From the NCBI GenBank assembly GCA_038729425.1, contig JAVYSB010000001.1:60523-124522 (forward strand): DNA of 64,000 nucleotides, in the 5' to 3' direction. Shown one piece after another: positions 45,568 through 53,994 of the stretch; positions within the stretch are counted from its first letter, which is position 1, and every line of letters begins with the position of its first letter. This stretch comes from Thermoplasmataceae archaeon. GTDB taxonomy: Archaea; Thermoplasmatota; Thermoplasmata; Thermoplasmatales; Thermoplasmataceae. Below the pieces are notes generated by a model. It saw nothing but the letters and a program-made list of their open reading frames with translations, was not told the DNA's origin and did not search any database. A program made the position numbers and the translations under genes.

Positions 45568-46086
45568 TCAGGTTTGGTTTTTGCCGTAGAGGGTTTTCTC
45601 TTTACCCAGAAACTCTACGAAATCTTTAATTTTCCCTGCAACCTGCATCCAACATTTGTATCTTTCTCTTATCCCGGTTCTGCGAATAATCCATTGATAT
45701 TGAGGATACTACGATTTCTGTCTAATTTTGCATCTATCCATCCTACAAGTTCGCTATCCCACATGATGGGAAGAATATAGATCCCAAACTTTGTCTTTTC
45801 TCTGGGAACAAAACTGTTCTAAACTGTAATAAGAATTGAACATATTTTTGGTTCTATCTCTCAGCGTAATTGAATTGTCGAACGGAGAAATGAGATTCAA
45901 GCTTGGTTCCCATTTATCCGATATGATAGGCTCGGTCGCGCTAATGTAGCTTGACAACAGGAAAAATGGCTTTTTGCTGGCATTCTCACCTATCTCCACA
46001 TTTACCACCTTCTCCTCTTCGATCAGCTGCCTCAGGCTGCCCTTGAGATTCGTATACCTACCTCTAATAAAATAGCTGTTAATCAA
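45568..46086 (-). pseudogene. Decayed YcaQ-like (HTH_42, DNA-glycosylase family) gene, 3' part
   Basis: The frame from 46086 reads LRQLIEEEKVVNVEIG and SLNLISPFDNSITLRDRT, the last matching the LLSPFDxxxxDRxR motif of the YcaQ/AlkX family. At about 45805-45815 the frame changes: with one T of TTTT removed it continues EQFVPREKTKFGIYILPIMW and DSELVGWIDAKLDRNRSIL, again as in the family. After a stop at 45669 a third frame continues IRERYKCWMQVAGKIKDFVE to a stop at 45568. The N-terminal half is missing. At least two frameshifts plus truncation make this a pseudogene. Confidence 0.75.
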
Positions 46087-46350
46087 AGCGTTGCAATTTC
46101 AATTGACAGATTAGAGCACATAGAGTAATCTGGCCTATTTTTGGTGCCAATTAAAGGTTGTGGATGAGGCGTTCAAGATCATTAGAGAAACGAGTCCGGT
46201 AATGCCGAATTTATCCAGAGAAAGATCACTTTCATATGTGCCGCATTGACAGTTAAATATTAGTATATTCCGGGACCAACACCGTTACAAATAAAAGATA
46301 TAGACAATATAAGACATGTCAACGGATAATGAGTCTGGTTTTTATTTTGA

Positions 46351-46424
46351 CGCCCGAGCCGGGATTTGAACCCGAATCTGAGGCTCCGCAGGCCCCTAGG
46401 ATATCCAGATTACCCCACTCGGGC
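46351..46424 (-). tRNA. tRNA-Arg (anticodon GCG)
   Basis: Minus strand: acceptor GCCCGAG with CTCGGGC, anticodon arm GGGGC-CTGCGGA-GCCTC giving GCG at 34-36, T arm CGGG-TTCAAAT-CCCG, discriminator G. No intron and no encoded CCA. It reads CGC and CGU codons. Confidence 0.95.
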
Positions 46425-46537
46425 ACGAGTTTAGTCCTATATTATGCATTGATATGTATTTTTGCCAATGAACGATTATAAACGTTCGGCTTTAAAGTAC
46501 AAAAAAAGTGTTATTATGTACCTCTATATACGGAGGG

Positions 46538-47758
46538 ATGAACCGGGGAGTAAGGGCATTAGCTTTCACATCGCTTGCACATTTCGCAAATGATGGGACC
46601 GCATTCATATTTCCCGTTCTGATTGTATTCTACACAAAGTATGCAAACGTACCAATAACGATTCTCGGAGCTTTGGCCATTGTCTATGAGATTATATCCG
46701 GGGTCCTCAGTACAAGAGTTGGAGCAAAAGCAGACGCTGGTGACAGGGATGGCTTGCTAATAGCAACTGGGATCTTTATACTTGCTGGATCAGTCCTTTC
46801 ATTTGCGATTTCTTTCATTTTCTTGCCAGCTCTTTACGAGTTTATGTTTATTGGTACTGCAATGCTGGGAATTGGCCAGGCTTTTTACCATCCGATTGGC
46901 GCGACAGTCCTGTCACAGTCTTTTGAAAAAAGTAGATCACCGTTTGCCTTGGGGATTAACGGAGCTATCGCGAGCTCCGGGAGGGCTGTTATGCCATCTA
47001 TCCTGGTATTCACCTTTGCGTTTATTGTCCGTGGGGGCGGTCTTGGAATAATATCTGCGTATATGTTTGCCGCCGCAATTGCCATATACTTTGGGCTGAG
47101 ATTCTTTCACAGACCCGCGAAGGATGCTTCCGCTTCAAAAATGTCATTCAGACACGGAGGAGGGATTGAAAAGTACTGGAGATTTCTTATATTACTCACA
47201 ATAATAGTGTTCATACGTTCTATGTTCATGCTGGGGGTCCAGACTTTTTCCCCGGACTACCTGACGAATGTGTTGAATTCAGAGAGTTTAATGGGCATTC
47301 TTCTGACAGCAAGCCTTTTCACTTCCGTACTGGGACAACCGTTATTCGGTTACCTTACGTCGATCAGAGGTGGAAAATTCACCATAACCATTACTTCGGT
47401 CTTTTCTCTTGTTGGATTCTTCATCTTCCTTATTACCGATAGTTTCCCCATCATTTTCTTCGGATATGCGTTATTCACATTTATGGCTTTTACCGGTTTT
47501 CCTGTCCTTCTTGGATATGTTGGGCAGATGATACCCTCGGAATTTTCCACCAGATCAAATTCAATGGTGTGGGGAATAGGCAACACTATCGGGGGCGCTG
47601 CAGGAATCGCCGTATATACCGGCCTGTACCCATTCATTGGATACGCGGACTCCATGTGGGTTATGTTCGTTTTCGCCCTCGTATCTGTCCTGATGATACC
47701 TTTGTTGCCAAGCCGCAATATTACGGTTAAAGTTTACAAGTCTGGAAATGATAAATGA
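46538..47758 (+). CDS. MFS transporter (about 12 helices)
   Basis: 406 residues from ATG 46538 (MNRGVRALAFTSLAHFANDG); GGAGG sits only one base before it, so the upstream GTG at 46508 remains possible. The N-terminal HFANDG and the loop RVGAKADAGDRDGLL are of the fosmidomycin-resistance/sugar-phosphate-like MFS group. GIGQAFYHPIGATVLSQSF (about 110-128) includes a conserved His-Pro. Twelve hydrophobic segments. Substrate unknown. Divergent from tRNA-Arg. Confidence 0.82.
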   Translation: MNRGVRALAFTSLAHFANDGTAFIFPVLIVFYTKYANVPITILGALAIVYEIISGVLSTRVGAKADAGDRDGLLIATGIFILAGSVLSFAISFIFLPALYEFMFIGTAMLGIGQAFYHPIGATVLSQSFEKSRSPFALGINGAIASSGRAVMPSILVFTFAFIVRGGGLGIISAYMFAAAIAIYFGLRFFHRPAKDASASKMSFRHGGGIEKYWRFLILLTIIVFIRSMFMLGVQTFSPDYLTNVLNSESLMGILLTASLFTSVLGQPLFGYLTSIRGGKFTITITSVFSLVGFFIFLITDSFPIIFFGYALFTFMAFTGFPVLLGYVGQMIPSEFSTRSNSMVWGIGNTIGGAAGIAVYTGLYPFIGYADSMWVMFVFALVSVLMIPLLPSRNITVKVYKSGNDK

Positions 47759-47837
47759 ATTTTTGCATCGCTAGCTTCCGGGTTTGCCGATTCTTATGAC
47801 GTTTCGATAAGGTTAAATACAGATCTTAAATCAGCAA

Positions 47838-47854
47838 TTGTCTTTTTTAGACAA
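47838..47854 (+). promoter_or_regulatory. Inverted repeat TTGTCT-TTTTT-AGACAA in the SSB leader
   Basis: Perfect 6-base arms around five T residues. A TATA-like GGTTAAATAC (47811-47820) would start transcription at about 47840, inside the repeat, an operator-like position. The half-site TTGTC/GACAA recurs upstream of the winged-helix gene at 23443. It could also be an early terminator, since the loop is T-rich. Confidence 0.45.
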
Positions 47855-47868
47855 AAGGAAGTAATAGA

Positions 47869-48357
47869 ATGGAAGGAACTACCAAAATAAAAGACCTTAC
47901 ACCTTCTTCAAGGCGTGTAAACGTTCTTGCTAAGGTTGTATCAGTGGGCGAGCCAAAGTCGATCCAGACAAGATTCGGAGAGGAAAAATCAGTCACGGAA
48001 GTAATCATTGCCGATGAAACCGGAAAGATCATACTTTCACTGTGGGGAGACCAGGCAGCTCAGGCTACCGATGGAGCAACACTCTACATTGACAATGGAT
48101 ACGTTTCCCTTGTCAGAGGTCATATGAGACTCAATGTAGGCAAATACGGCACTCTGAGCGAGGGCACCGAAGAGGTCCCCAGCACAAACGAAGAACTCGA
48201 CATGAGCGAGAAAGAATACGAAAACCAGTTCAGGGGTGGCGGCGGCTTTAGAGGCGGCAACTCCGGTGGTTCTTACCGCAGATACGGAAGCGGCGGCGGA
48301 AGAGGCGGCTTCGGTGGCGGTAGGGACAGAAGAGATTCAAACAACAATGAGGATTAA
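47869..48357 (+). CDS. Single-stranded DNA-binding protein (single OB fold with Gly/Arg-rich tail)
   Basis: 162 residues. The OB-fold (about 1-105) starts KIKDLTPSSRRVNVLAKVVS and contains VIIADETGKIILSLWGDQAA, as in the crenarchaeal/thermoplasmatal SSB and RPA-like single OB proteins. The tail (about 120-162) is a flexible Gly-Gly-Arg sequence, GGGRGGFGGGRDRRD, ending acidic. It coats ssDNA in replication and repair. AAAAGGAAG precedes the ATG by about six bases. Convergent with DNA ligase. Confidence 0.9.
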   Translation: MEGTTKIKDLTPSSRRVNVLAKVVSVGEPKSIQTRFGEEKSVTEVIIADETGKIILSLWGDQAAQATDGATLYIDNGYVSLVRGHMRLNVGKYGTLSEGTEEVPSTNEELDMSEKEYENQFRGGGGFRGGNSGGSYRRYGSGGGRGGFGGGRDRRDSNNNED

Positions 48358-48385
48358 TTTTTAATCCTTTCCCTTTTTTAATTTA
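48358..48385 (+). terminator. T-rich terminator after the SSB gene
   Basis: TTTTAATCC...CCCTTTTTTAATTTATT directly after the stop contains the oligo-T runs that end archaeal transcription without a hairpin. The same region also falls between two convergent genes. Confidence 0.45.
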
Positions 48386-48399
48386 TTAGTTTTAACGTT

Positions 48400-50157
48400 T
48401 CATTCCAGGAGTGATTTTTTCTGGCTGTGAAACATCTCAAGAATTTCATTGCTTGTAGTGGCATCTTCGGGTTTTTTGTCCTGGCGCATATTTCCGCTGA
48501 ACCTTGGGAAGCGTATTGCCAAGCCAGAATCCTTTTCCACAAGATCTAGAGCGCATGTATGAACCGGGCTGACCGTGATCTCAGCGCCAATGATCTCCAT
48601 AACGATACCTGGGTTGATCCAGACGTCGGGAGTCACCTTTGATACTACTCTTGCAGGTTTTTCCGGCACTATCCACTCTGAGATCCAACTTGGCATGGAT
48701 GAGAGGAATTCGTCAGTGAACCCCGAACCAAGTTTACACACAGTCTCAAAGGTGTCGTTGTCCTGATTGTACGCCGCCATAAGTAGCGCACCGTATTTTC
48801 CCCTTCTTCGGCCCTGGCCTCCAAAAGCCCCTACGACCACAAGGTCAATGGTATCTGATAGCTGTGCCTGATAATCCTTTTTCAATTTTATCCACAACCA
48901 CCCTCGTGCTCCTGCCCTATAAATCGAGTTTTCAGCAAGACTCTTGGCGACCACGCCCTCACAACCATCTTCTATAGACGATTCGAAGAATGCCTTGATC
49001 TTGCTTTCGTCAGCAGAGATCAGCTGCTTCGCTAATTTTATGGCCTGGTTTTCCTTAAAAATGCCCCCAAGGATCTTTCTCCTCTGCAGATATGGAATGC
49101 CGTTGAGCTCCTTTCCATCAAGATATAGGATGTCAAACAGGAAAACTGTGAGCGGTATCTCGTTCTGCTTCTCCTTGAGATCGTATTTCCTGCCCCTTCT
49201 CTGCGACACAAACTGGAACGGATAGAGTTCGCCTGTCTCTGGGTTGTAAGGAACTGTTTCTCCATCCAGAATGCAGGTATCGCAGGAAAATGTATCTATA
49301 ATTGCCATTTTTACGTCTGGGTACTGGTCTGTAACCTCTTCATTACCCCTTGAAAAGATCTTTATCTGCGAACCTTTCTTGTGGATCTGCGTTCTCAGGC
49401 CGTCATACTTGTACTCGAATGCTGCGCCTTCCACCATCTTACCAAGTATTGCATTTATGTCTGGAAGCCTTTCCGCAAGCATAACCTTGAAAGGTATCAT
49501 TGGCTGCGGGCCAGTTTTGCGTATTTTATCCATAAACCCGTCTCTTAGCAGTTCAGCAATGTAGCCTATGTCAGGGTGGAAATTGTAGGCTGTATCCACA
49601 TCTTCCTGATCTTCCTTATTGGCGAATGCAAGCGTAAGTGCATCTATGATGGTAGAGTCGGCTATCCCAAGCCTCAATTTTCCCTCAACGATCCTGGAAA
49701 TGTATTTAGATTCCGTTGGTGATCCATTGATAAACAGATGCATCAGTATGTTTATTCTCGTGTTAAGGCTCCCTGAACCCTTCGCTTCAGATAAGCTCAG
49801 CAGAGATTCATGGACAGATCTGACCGTCAGGTCCTCGGACAGAAGGGCCGATTGTCTTTTTCCAGACAGTGCCGACTCTACCAGGTCACCGAAGTCACCC
49901 TCCTTTATAAGCCTGGACTCAAGTTCAACATCCGGAATGCCAGAAACAGCAGAAAGTGCCTTGATCATGATCTTTGCCGAAACGCCTGTTTCGATCCCTT
50001 CATAATCCGGCGCGATCCTCCCCTGGAGCAGATATGTGAGTGTCTTCAGATCACTTCCCGCTAGTTTTAGAAGATCAACAAGAATAGAACTGAGTTCAAG
50101 CCTCTTGGTTGTCTTTGAGAGTTTTTCAAAGGTGTCACATACTATGGAAAATTTCAC
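48400..50157 (-). CDS. lig: ATP-dependent DNA ligase (archaeal LigI-like)
   Basis: 585 residues. The N-terminal DNA-binding domain is helical. The adenylation domain has the lysine motif EYKYDGLRTQIHKKG (about 248-262), motif III TCILDGETVPYN, motif IV EGCEGVVAK and motif V WLWIKLKKDYQ. The C-terminal OB domain ends with RFPRFSGNMRQDKKPEDATT, the usual ligase tail. It seals nicks in replication and repair. Its start overlaps the truA stop by 4 bp. Confidence 0.96.
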   Translation of the reverse strand: MKFSIVCDTFEKLSKTTKRLELSSILVDLLKLAGSDLKTLTYLLQGRIAPDYEGIETGVSAKIMIKALSAVSGIPDVELESRLIKEGDFGDLVESALSGKRQSALLSEDLTVRSVHESLLSLSEAKGSGSLNTRINILMHLFINGSPTESKYISRIVEGKLRLGIADSTIIDALTLAFANKEDQEDVDTAYNFHPDIGYIAELLRDGFMDKIRKTGPQPMIPFKVMLAERLPDINAILGKMVEGAAFEYKYDGLRTQIHKKGSQIKIFSRGNEEVTDQYPDVKMAIIDTFSCDTCILDGETVPYNPETGELYPFQFVSQRRGRKYDLKEKQNEIPLTVFLFDILYLDGKELNGIPYLQRRKILGGIFKENQAIKLAKQLISADESKIKAFFESSIEDGCEGVVAKSLAENSIYRAGARGWLWIKLKKDYQAQLSDTIDLVVVGAFGGQGRRRGKYGALLMAAYNQDNDTFETVCKLGSGFTDEFLSSMPSWISEWIVPEKPARVVSKVTPDVWINPGIVMEIIGAEITVSPVHTCALDLVEKDSGLAIRFPRFSGNMRQDKKPEDATTSNEILEMFHSQKKSLLE

Positions 50158-50969
50158 TTATGATGATCGCGCATTTGGTTAAAAGGGTAACTAAATTCCT
50201 CCCTGCTTTCATTCACTATAGAATTGAGGAACCTGACAAATTCCAGTCTTGATTCTGTAAGAAGCAGTTCTCTGGCCGTCTTTCTGGAGTATCTTTTCAA
50301 ATGGAGCGGTACAAAGGAGATTTCTTTATAGAATATATCCATGAGGATCAGATGCCTTGGATCAGCGAGTCCTGGAAATCGCTCTCCCAACTTGAATGGA
50401 TCCGTCGCCTGATCAACTTGGGAGAACTGATCTGCAAAGGCTATCATGGATCTTATCTGGTTCCACAGAAAACTCTGCCCGTAAAAGTCTACATAGACGA
50501 TATCCCAATATTTCCGGGCATTTATTTTATCGACCGACCGAATGGGATTCCGTCCGTCTGATCTTGAGAAATTGGAAAAATCATGAGTTCCTTCAAATTT
50601 TCTCAATATTTTAATAAACGCTGGTCTCCCTGCGACTTCTGCCGGTAATATATAGCGGTATACCTTCATGTCACAGTGCCTTGGCCGGAATTCCTCGTTA
50701 ACTTCAGCATATGAGTGAAACATGATGTCGTCTCCGCCGGCGTTTATTATGCCTGCAAGTTTCTCAGGCTTCTCTCCTGAGTCTATATACATTACGTTTG
50801 ACATGGCGGAAACCCCCCTGTCTGTCCTTGCCGCTGATTTTATCATAACATCTATGCCCGAAGCCGTGAGGCGGCGAGTGACCGTGTCCTCTACGCTCCT
50901 CTCGCCGTTTCCCTTTTGGAAACCAGTGAATTTTGTTCCTTCATATGCAAACTTGAATGCGTATCCCAT
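50154..50969 (-). CDS. truA: tRNA pseudouridine synthase TruA
   Basis: 271 residues. FAYEGTKFTGFQ opens the N-terminal half, SAARTDRGVSAMSN (about 46-59) contains the catalytic Asp, and GTHDFSNFSRSDGRNPIRSV and FLWNQIRSMI are family blocks of the C-terminal half. It isomerises U38-40 of the tRNA anticodon stem. Coupled to lig through an ATGA-type overlap. Confidence 0.93.
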   Translation of the reverse strand: MGYAFKFAYEGTKFTGFQKGNGERSVEDTVTRRLTASGIDVMIKSAARTDRGVSAMSNVMYIDSGEKPEKLAGIINAGGDDIMFHSYAEVNEEFRPRHCDMKVYRYILPAEVAGRPAFIKILRKFEGTHDFSNFSRSDGRNPIRSVDKINARKYWDIVYVDFYGQSFLWNQIRSMIAFADQFSQVDQATDPFKLGERFPGLADPRHLILMDIFYKEISFVPLHLKRYSRKTARELLLTESRLEFVRFLNSIVNESREEFSYPFNQMRDHHK

Positions 50970-51017
50970 TTAACATCAGCCAGCGAGGTTAATTATCTAC
51001 TTCGACATTTTACCATA

Positions 51018-51983
51018 ATGATAAATGTTGCTGGCCTGGGTATGGCCGGGTCTTACCTCATGAGAAGATTGAGGCAAGAAGGGTTGGAAGCAAGGGGATT
51101 TGACCCGAAACGACCGGACTTCTATATACCCTGCGGCTATGCAACAAACCTCAACAGGCTGAAATCCTTCGCGACCAGAGCGGGGATAGACCCTGAGAAT
51201 TACGTACTGTATGAATCTAAAGGCGTAACATTTTCCGGAAACAATTTCGAACCGGTTACTTTTCCTGCTCGTGGCATCGGGACATTCGACAAAAATCAAA
51301 TGGAAAAAGATATGGTAGCTGGTCTTGAAATATACCGTGAACCATTGAGGATAAGTAACAATGCCATCACAGTGGACGCAACAGGGATATCGCGATCACT
51401 CCTGGGGAAGCATAATGGCGACGAGCAGATGTATGCCGTTGAATATGTTACAGATAAAGCAATGCACGAGGATTTCTACTTCCATTTCTTTGCGAGGGGT
51501 GTTGGCTACTATTGGGAATTTCCTCTTGGCGAGCATTATCACGTGGGAGCGGGAGCAGTATCTAGGGAAATCGTAATGGAATCGTTGAAGGGGATAAAAG
51601 GGAGGAGGGTAACGGGGAGGAAAATCAGAATGAAGCCCCTCCTCGACATTGTTTCCTCTGGAAATATTATAGGAGTAGGAGAATCCATTGGCCTGGTATC
51701 GCCAATAACTGGAGAAGGCATCCTTCCCGCCCTGGAGTCGGCTGAGATACTTGTACAATGCCTCAAAAGATACGATGACCTGGAAAGCGTAAAACAAGAA
51801 TTCAAAAAGAAAGTGAGTGAAAAATTCAACTATTATTATGGATTGCACGAGTTGGTCTCAGCCGTCCAGCACGGGGAAAAACTTGGCCTGAAGAGCCTTA
51901 AGTGGGCAAACAGTGCGCGGAAAGACTTGGTTGGCTTCGGGATCGGTTTTTCCGTGATGAAGGTTATCAGGCACTTTCTCTGA
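51018..51983 (+). CDS. Geranylgeranyl reductase family protein
   Basis: 321 residues from the ATG at 51018; the same frame is open further upstream to 50916, but that part lies antisense to the truA start and reads poorly. The FAD motif is INVAGLGMAGSYLMRRLRQE. VDATGISRSLLG, FARGVGYYWEFPLGEHYHVG (substrate-channel block YxWxFP) and GVGESIGLVSPITGEGILPA (second FAD block) are those of archaeal GGR enzymes that saturate the isoprenoid chains of membrane lipids. The tail LGLKSLKWANSARKD follows. Stop one base from the convergent aldolase gene. Confidence 0.85.
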   Translation: MINVAGLGMAGSYLMRRLRQEGLEARGFDPKRPDFYIPCGYATNLNRLKSFATRAGIDPENYVLYESKGVTFSGNNFEPVTFPARGIGTFDKNQMEKDMVAGLEIYREPLRISNNAITVDATGISRSLLGKHNGDEQMYAVEYVTDKAMHEDFYFHFFARGVGYYWEFPLGEHYHVGAGAVSREIVMESLKGIKGRRVTGRKIRMKPLLDIVSSGNIIGVGESIGLVSPITGEGILPALESAEILVQCLKRYDDLESVKQEFKKKVSEKFNYYYGLHELVSAVQHGEKLGLKSLKWANSARKDLVGFGIGFSVMKVIRHFL

Positions 51984-51984
51984 T

Positions 51985-53946
51985 CTATATCACGCCACCA
52001 TCTACGGGTATCATGGCGTCCGTGGTCGCTCCAAACACATCCTCGTCTATAAGCGCAAGAAGAACATTTGCTACGTGTTCCGGCAGAACTTCTCTCCTGA
52101 GAAGGTTCTGTGTCTTGTATTCTTCAACGGTTTGTCCCTTTGCCTTTGCGCGTGCCTCTAGGACCCCATTCTCCCATATCTTTGATCCCTTGAAGATCTT
52201 GTCAGGATTGATTATATTTGCCCTGATTCCATATGGGCCTCCCTCTTTCGCCGCATAATGACAAACTTGAGCGGCAAATGCCTTGGAGGAGCCATAAGAT
52301 GCCATACCAACTCCTGGATGCGTAAGATTCTTGGTTATGTTGTAGACAAGGTTTCCCCCAAGGCCCTGTGTCTTCATGATCCTCATAGCCTCCTGTGTCA
52401 TTATGAAGCTTGCCCTTGAAATAACTGCGTAATGCAAATCCAGATCTTCCAGCTTTATATCCTCGATTCTGTCACTTTTGAGGATCCCTGCATTATTGAA
52501 GACAACGTCCACACCGCCAAATGTCCTGATCACGGTATCAAACATCGATCTTATTGCCTCCTCCTTGGAAAGATCAAGAATCACTGGAAGGCTCGCTGTC
52601 CCCGTTTCTCTTGATACCTCTGCAGCAACCTCTGGCATCTTCTTGTCCACATCGCATGCAATAACTACCGATCCGTTCTCGGATAATTTTTTGAAGGACT
52701 CCAGTCCGATTCCGTTTGCCGCACCGGTCACTATTGATATGCTTCCTTCATATTTTTTACGGGGTGACTTTTTTAGTTTTGCTTCCTGTAGCGGCCAGTA
52801 TTCCATATGGTACGAATCCTCTTTGGACACGAATTCGGGATTTCCAATCCTGGATGCGTTGGCGCTAACGATGTAACTGTGTACGGCAAAATCGTGGATT
52901 ATCGCTGCTTCCTGATTATTTATCCCAGCGGCTATTATTCCGAAACCGCGGATTACGATTACCGACGGGTATGGATCGTGAATCGATCTTCCCGAAACAT
53001 ATTTTGATGATTCTTCCCTGTATCTGGCTGCGAACTGATCTATTCTTTCCTTCACTCCATCCAGCGACGGAAGGTACAGGAAATCTTGCTTTGTTCTTAC
53101 TAGCATGTCCGGCGTAGCTGGGCCTCTGGTGGCCAATTGCTCACCTTCCTGAGATAGAGCAATATCCAGTGCTATCCCGGTTGAATCTATGTTAAGCACT
53201 TTCCTTTCCTGCGGTGATAAAGCGCCCCTTATTACAGGAATTACGTTCCGAACCTGCGCCCACGAGACCTGGTCAAATGATCTATGAAACCTCTCTTTTA
53301 CCTTTCCTTTAATGAACCGGTCTGCAGCGGCGATTATCTTGATGTGATTATTCCACGCTTCCTCTGCAGAGTCAGAGAATGTGAACAACCCGTGTTTCAT
53401 TAGCACAATACCGTCAGTTTCCTGGCTGATCTGCTCCACAACAGATAATACTTCCTTTGCAAGCTTAAACCCAGAGGGGATGTATGGAAGCACAATGACA
53501 TTTCCCAATATCTCCCTAACCTGTTCAGGGGACAGATCCGTGTTTGTGATTGATAGAACAGAATCCGCATGTGAATGAAACACGAATTTATGTGGAATGA
53601 AGGCGTGCAAGAATGACTCCACTGATGGAAAAGGATCATCAGGATCCAGCAAGCTCTTCCGCAGGTAATCCACCATGGCTTCGTCGGCCATGTCGCCAAG
53701 TTTCCCTGCTGCGAGGAGATCCTCAAGCTTCAGGCGGGAAAAGCCTTCCTTGCCAATCGTAGCGAGATCGGAACCACTGCCTTTTACATACAATGCTTTC
53801 AAGCTTCTGCCAGCATGATCCAGTATGACCATCTTTGCGGATGTATTTCCTCCCCCGTGCAGTACTAACTCGTTCTTCGATCCTAATCTTCTGGAATAAT
53901 TGACCAGTTCCTCTAAAGCCTCCGGTTCAGACCTACCCGTTTGCAT
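51985..53946 (-). CDS. Bifunctional class II aldolase / short-chain dehydrogenase (RhaD-like fusion)
   Basis: 653 residues. The N-terminal aldolase domain has GGGNTSAKM (about 31-39), KGSGSDLATIG, HSHADSVLSIT (zinc His) and MKHGLFTFSDSAEEAW. The C-terminal SDR begins SIVTGAANGIGLESFKKL (about 400), with NNAGIL, catalytic Ser and YGSSKAFAAQ (Tyr-x-x-x-Lys), and ends DAMIPVDGGVI. This arrangement is known from bacterial fused rhamnulose-1-phosphate aldolase/lactaldehyde dehydrogenases. The real sugar substrate here is unknown, and no isomerase, kinase or transporter for rhamnose lies nearby. Confidence 0.88.
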   Translation of the reverse strand: MQTGRSEPEALEELVNYSRRLGSKNELVLHGGGNTSAKMVILDHAGRSLKALYVKGSGSDLATIGKEGFSRLKLEDLLAAGKLGDMADEAMVDYLRKSLLDPDDPFPSVESFLHAFIPHKFVFHSHADSVLSITNTDLSPEQVREILGNVIVLPYIPSGFKLAKEVLSVVEQISQETDGIVLMKHGLFTFSDSAEEAWNNHIKIIAAADRFIKGKVKERFHRSFDQVSWAQVRNVIPVIRGALSPQERKVLNIDSTGIALDIALSQEGEQLATRGPATPDMLVRTKQDFLYLPSLDGVKERIDQFAARYREESSKYVSGRSIHDPYPSVIVIRGFGIIAAGINNQEAAIIHDFAVHSYIVSANASRIGNPEFVSKEDSYHMEYWPLQEAKLKKSPRKKYEGSISIVTGAANGIGLESFKKLSENGSVVIACDVDKKMPEVAAEVSRETGTASLPVILDLSKEEAIRSMFDTVIRTFGGVDVVFNNAGILKSDRIEDIKLEDLDLHYAVISRASFIMTQEAMRIMKTQGLGGNLVYNITKNLTHPGVGMASYGSSKAFAAQVCHYAAKEGGPYGIRANIINPDKIFKGSKIWENGVLEARAKAKGQTVEEYKTQNLLRREVLPEHVANVLLALIDEDVFGATTDAMIPVDGGVI

Positions 53947-53994
53947 TAACGGAGAATCTCATCTAGCTTTATAACTCTTGATCAGGGATTTCCT

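Noticed and set aside
45547-45780. Plus-strand 77-codon frame.
   Set aside because: Antisense of the YcaQ-like pseudogene, which explains the coding-like signal.
50916-51017. Extension of the geranylgeranyl reductase frame.
   Set aside because: It overlaps the divergent truA start, and the FAD motif begins right after ATG 51018.
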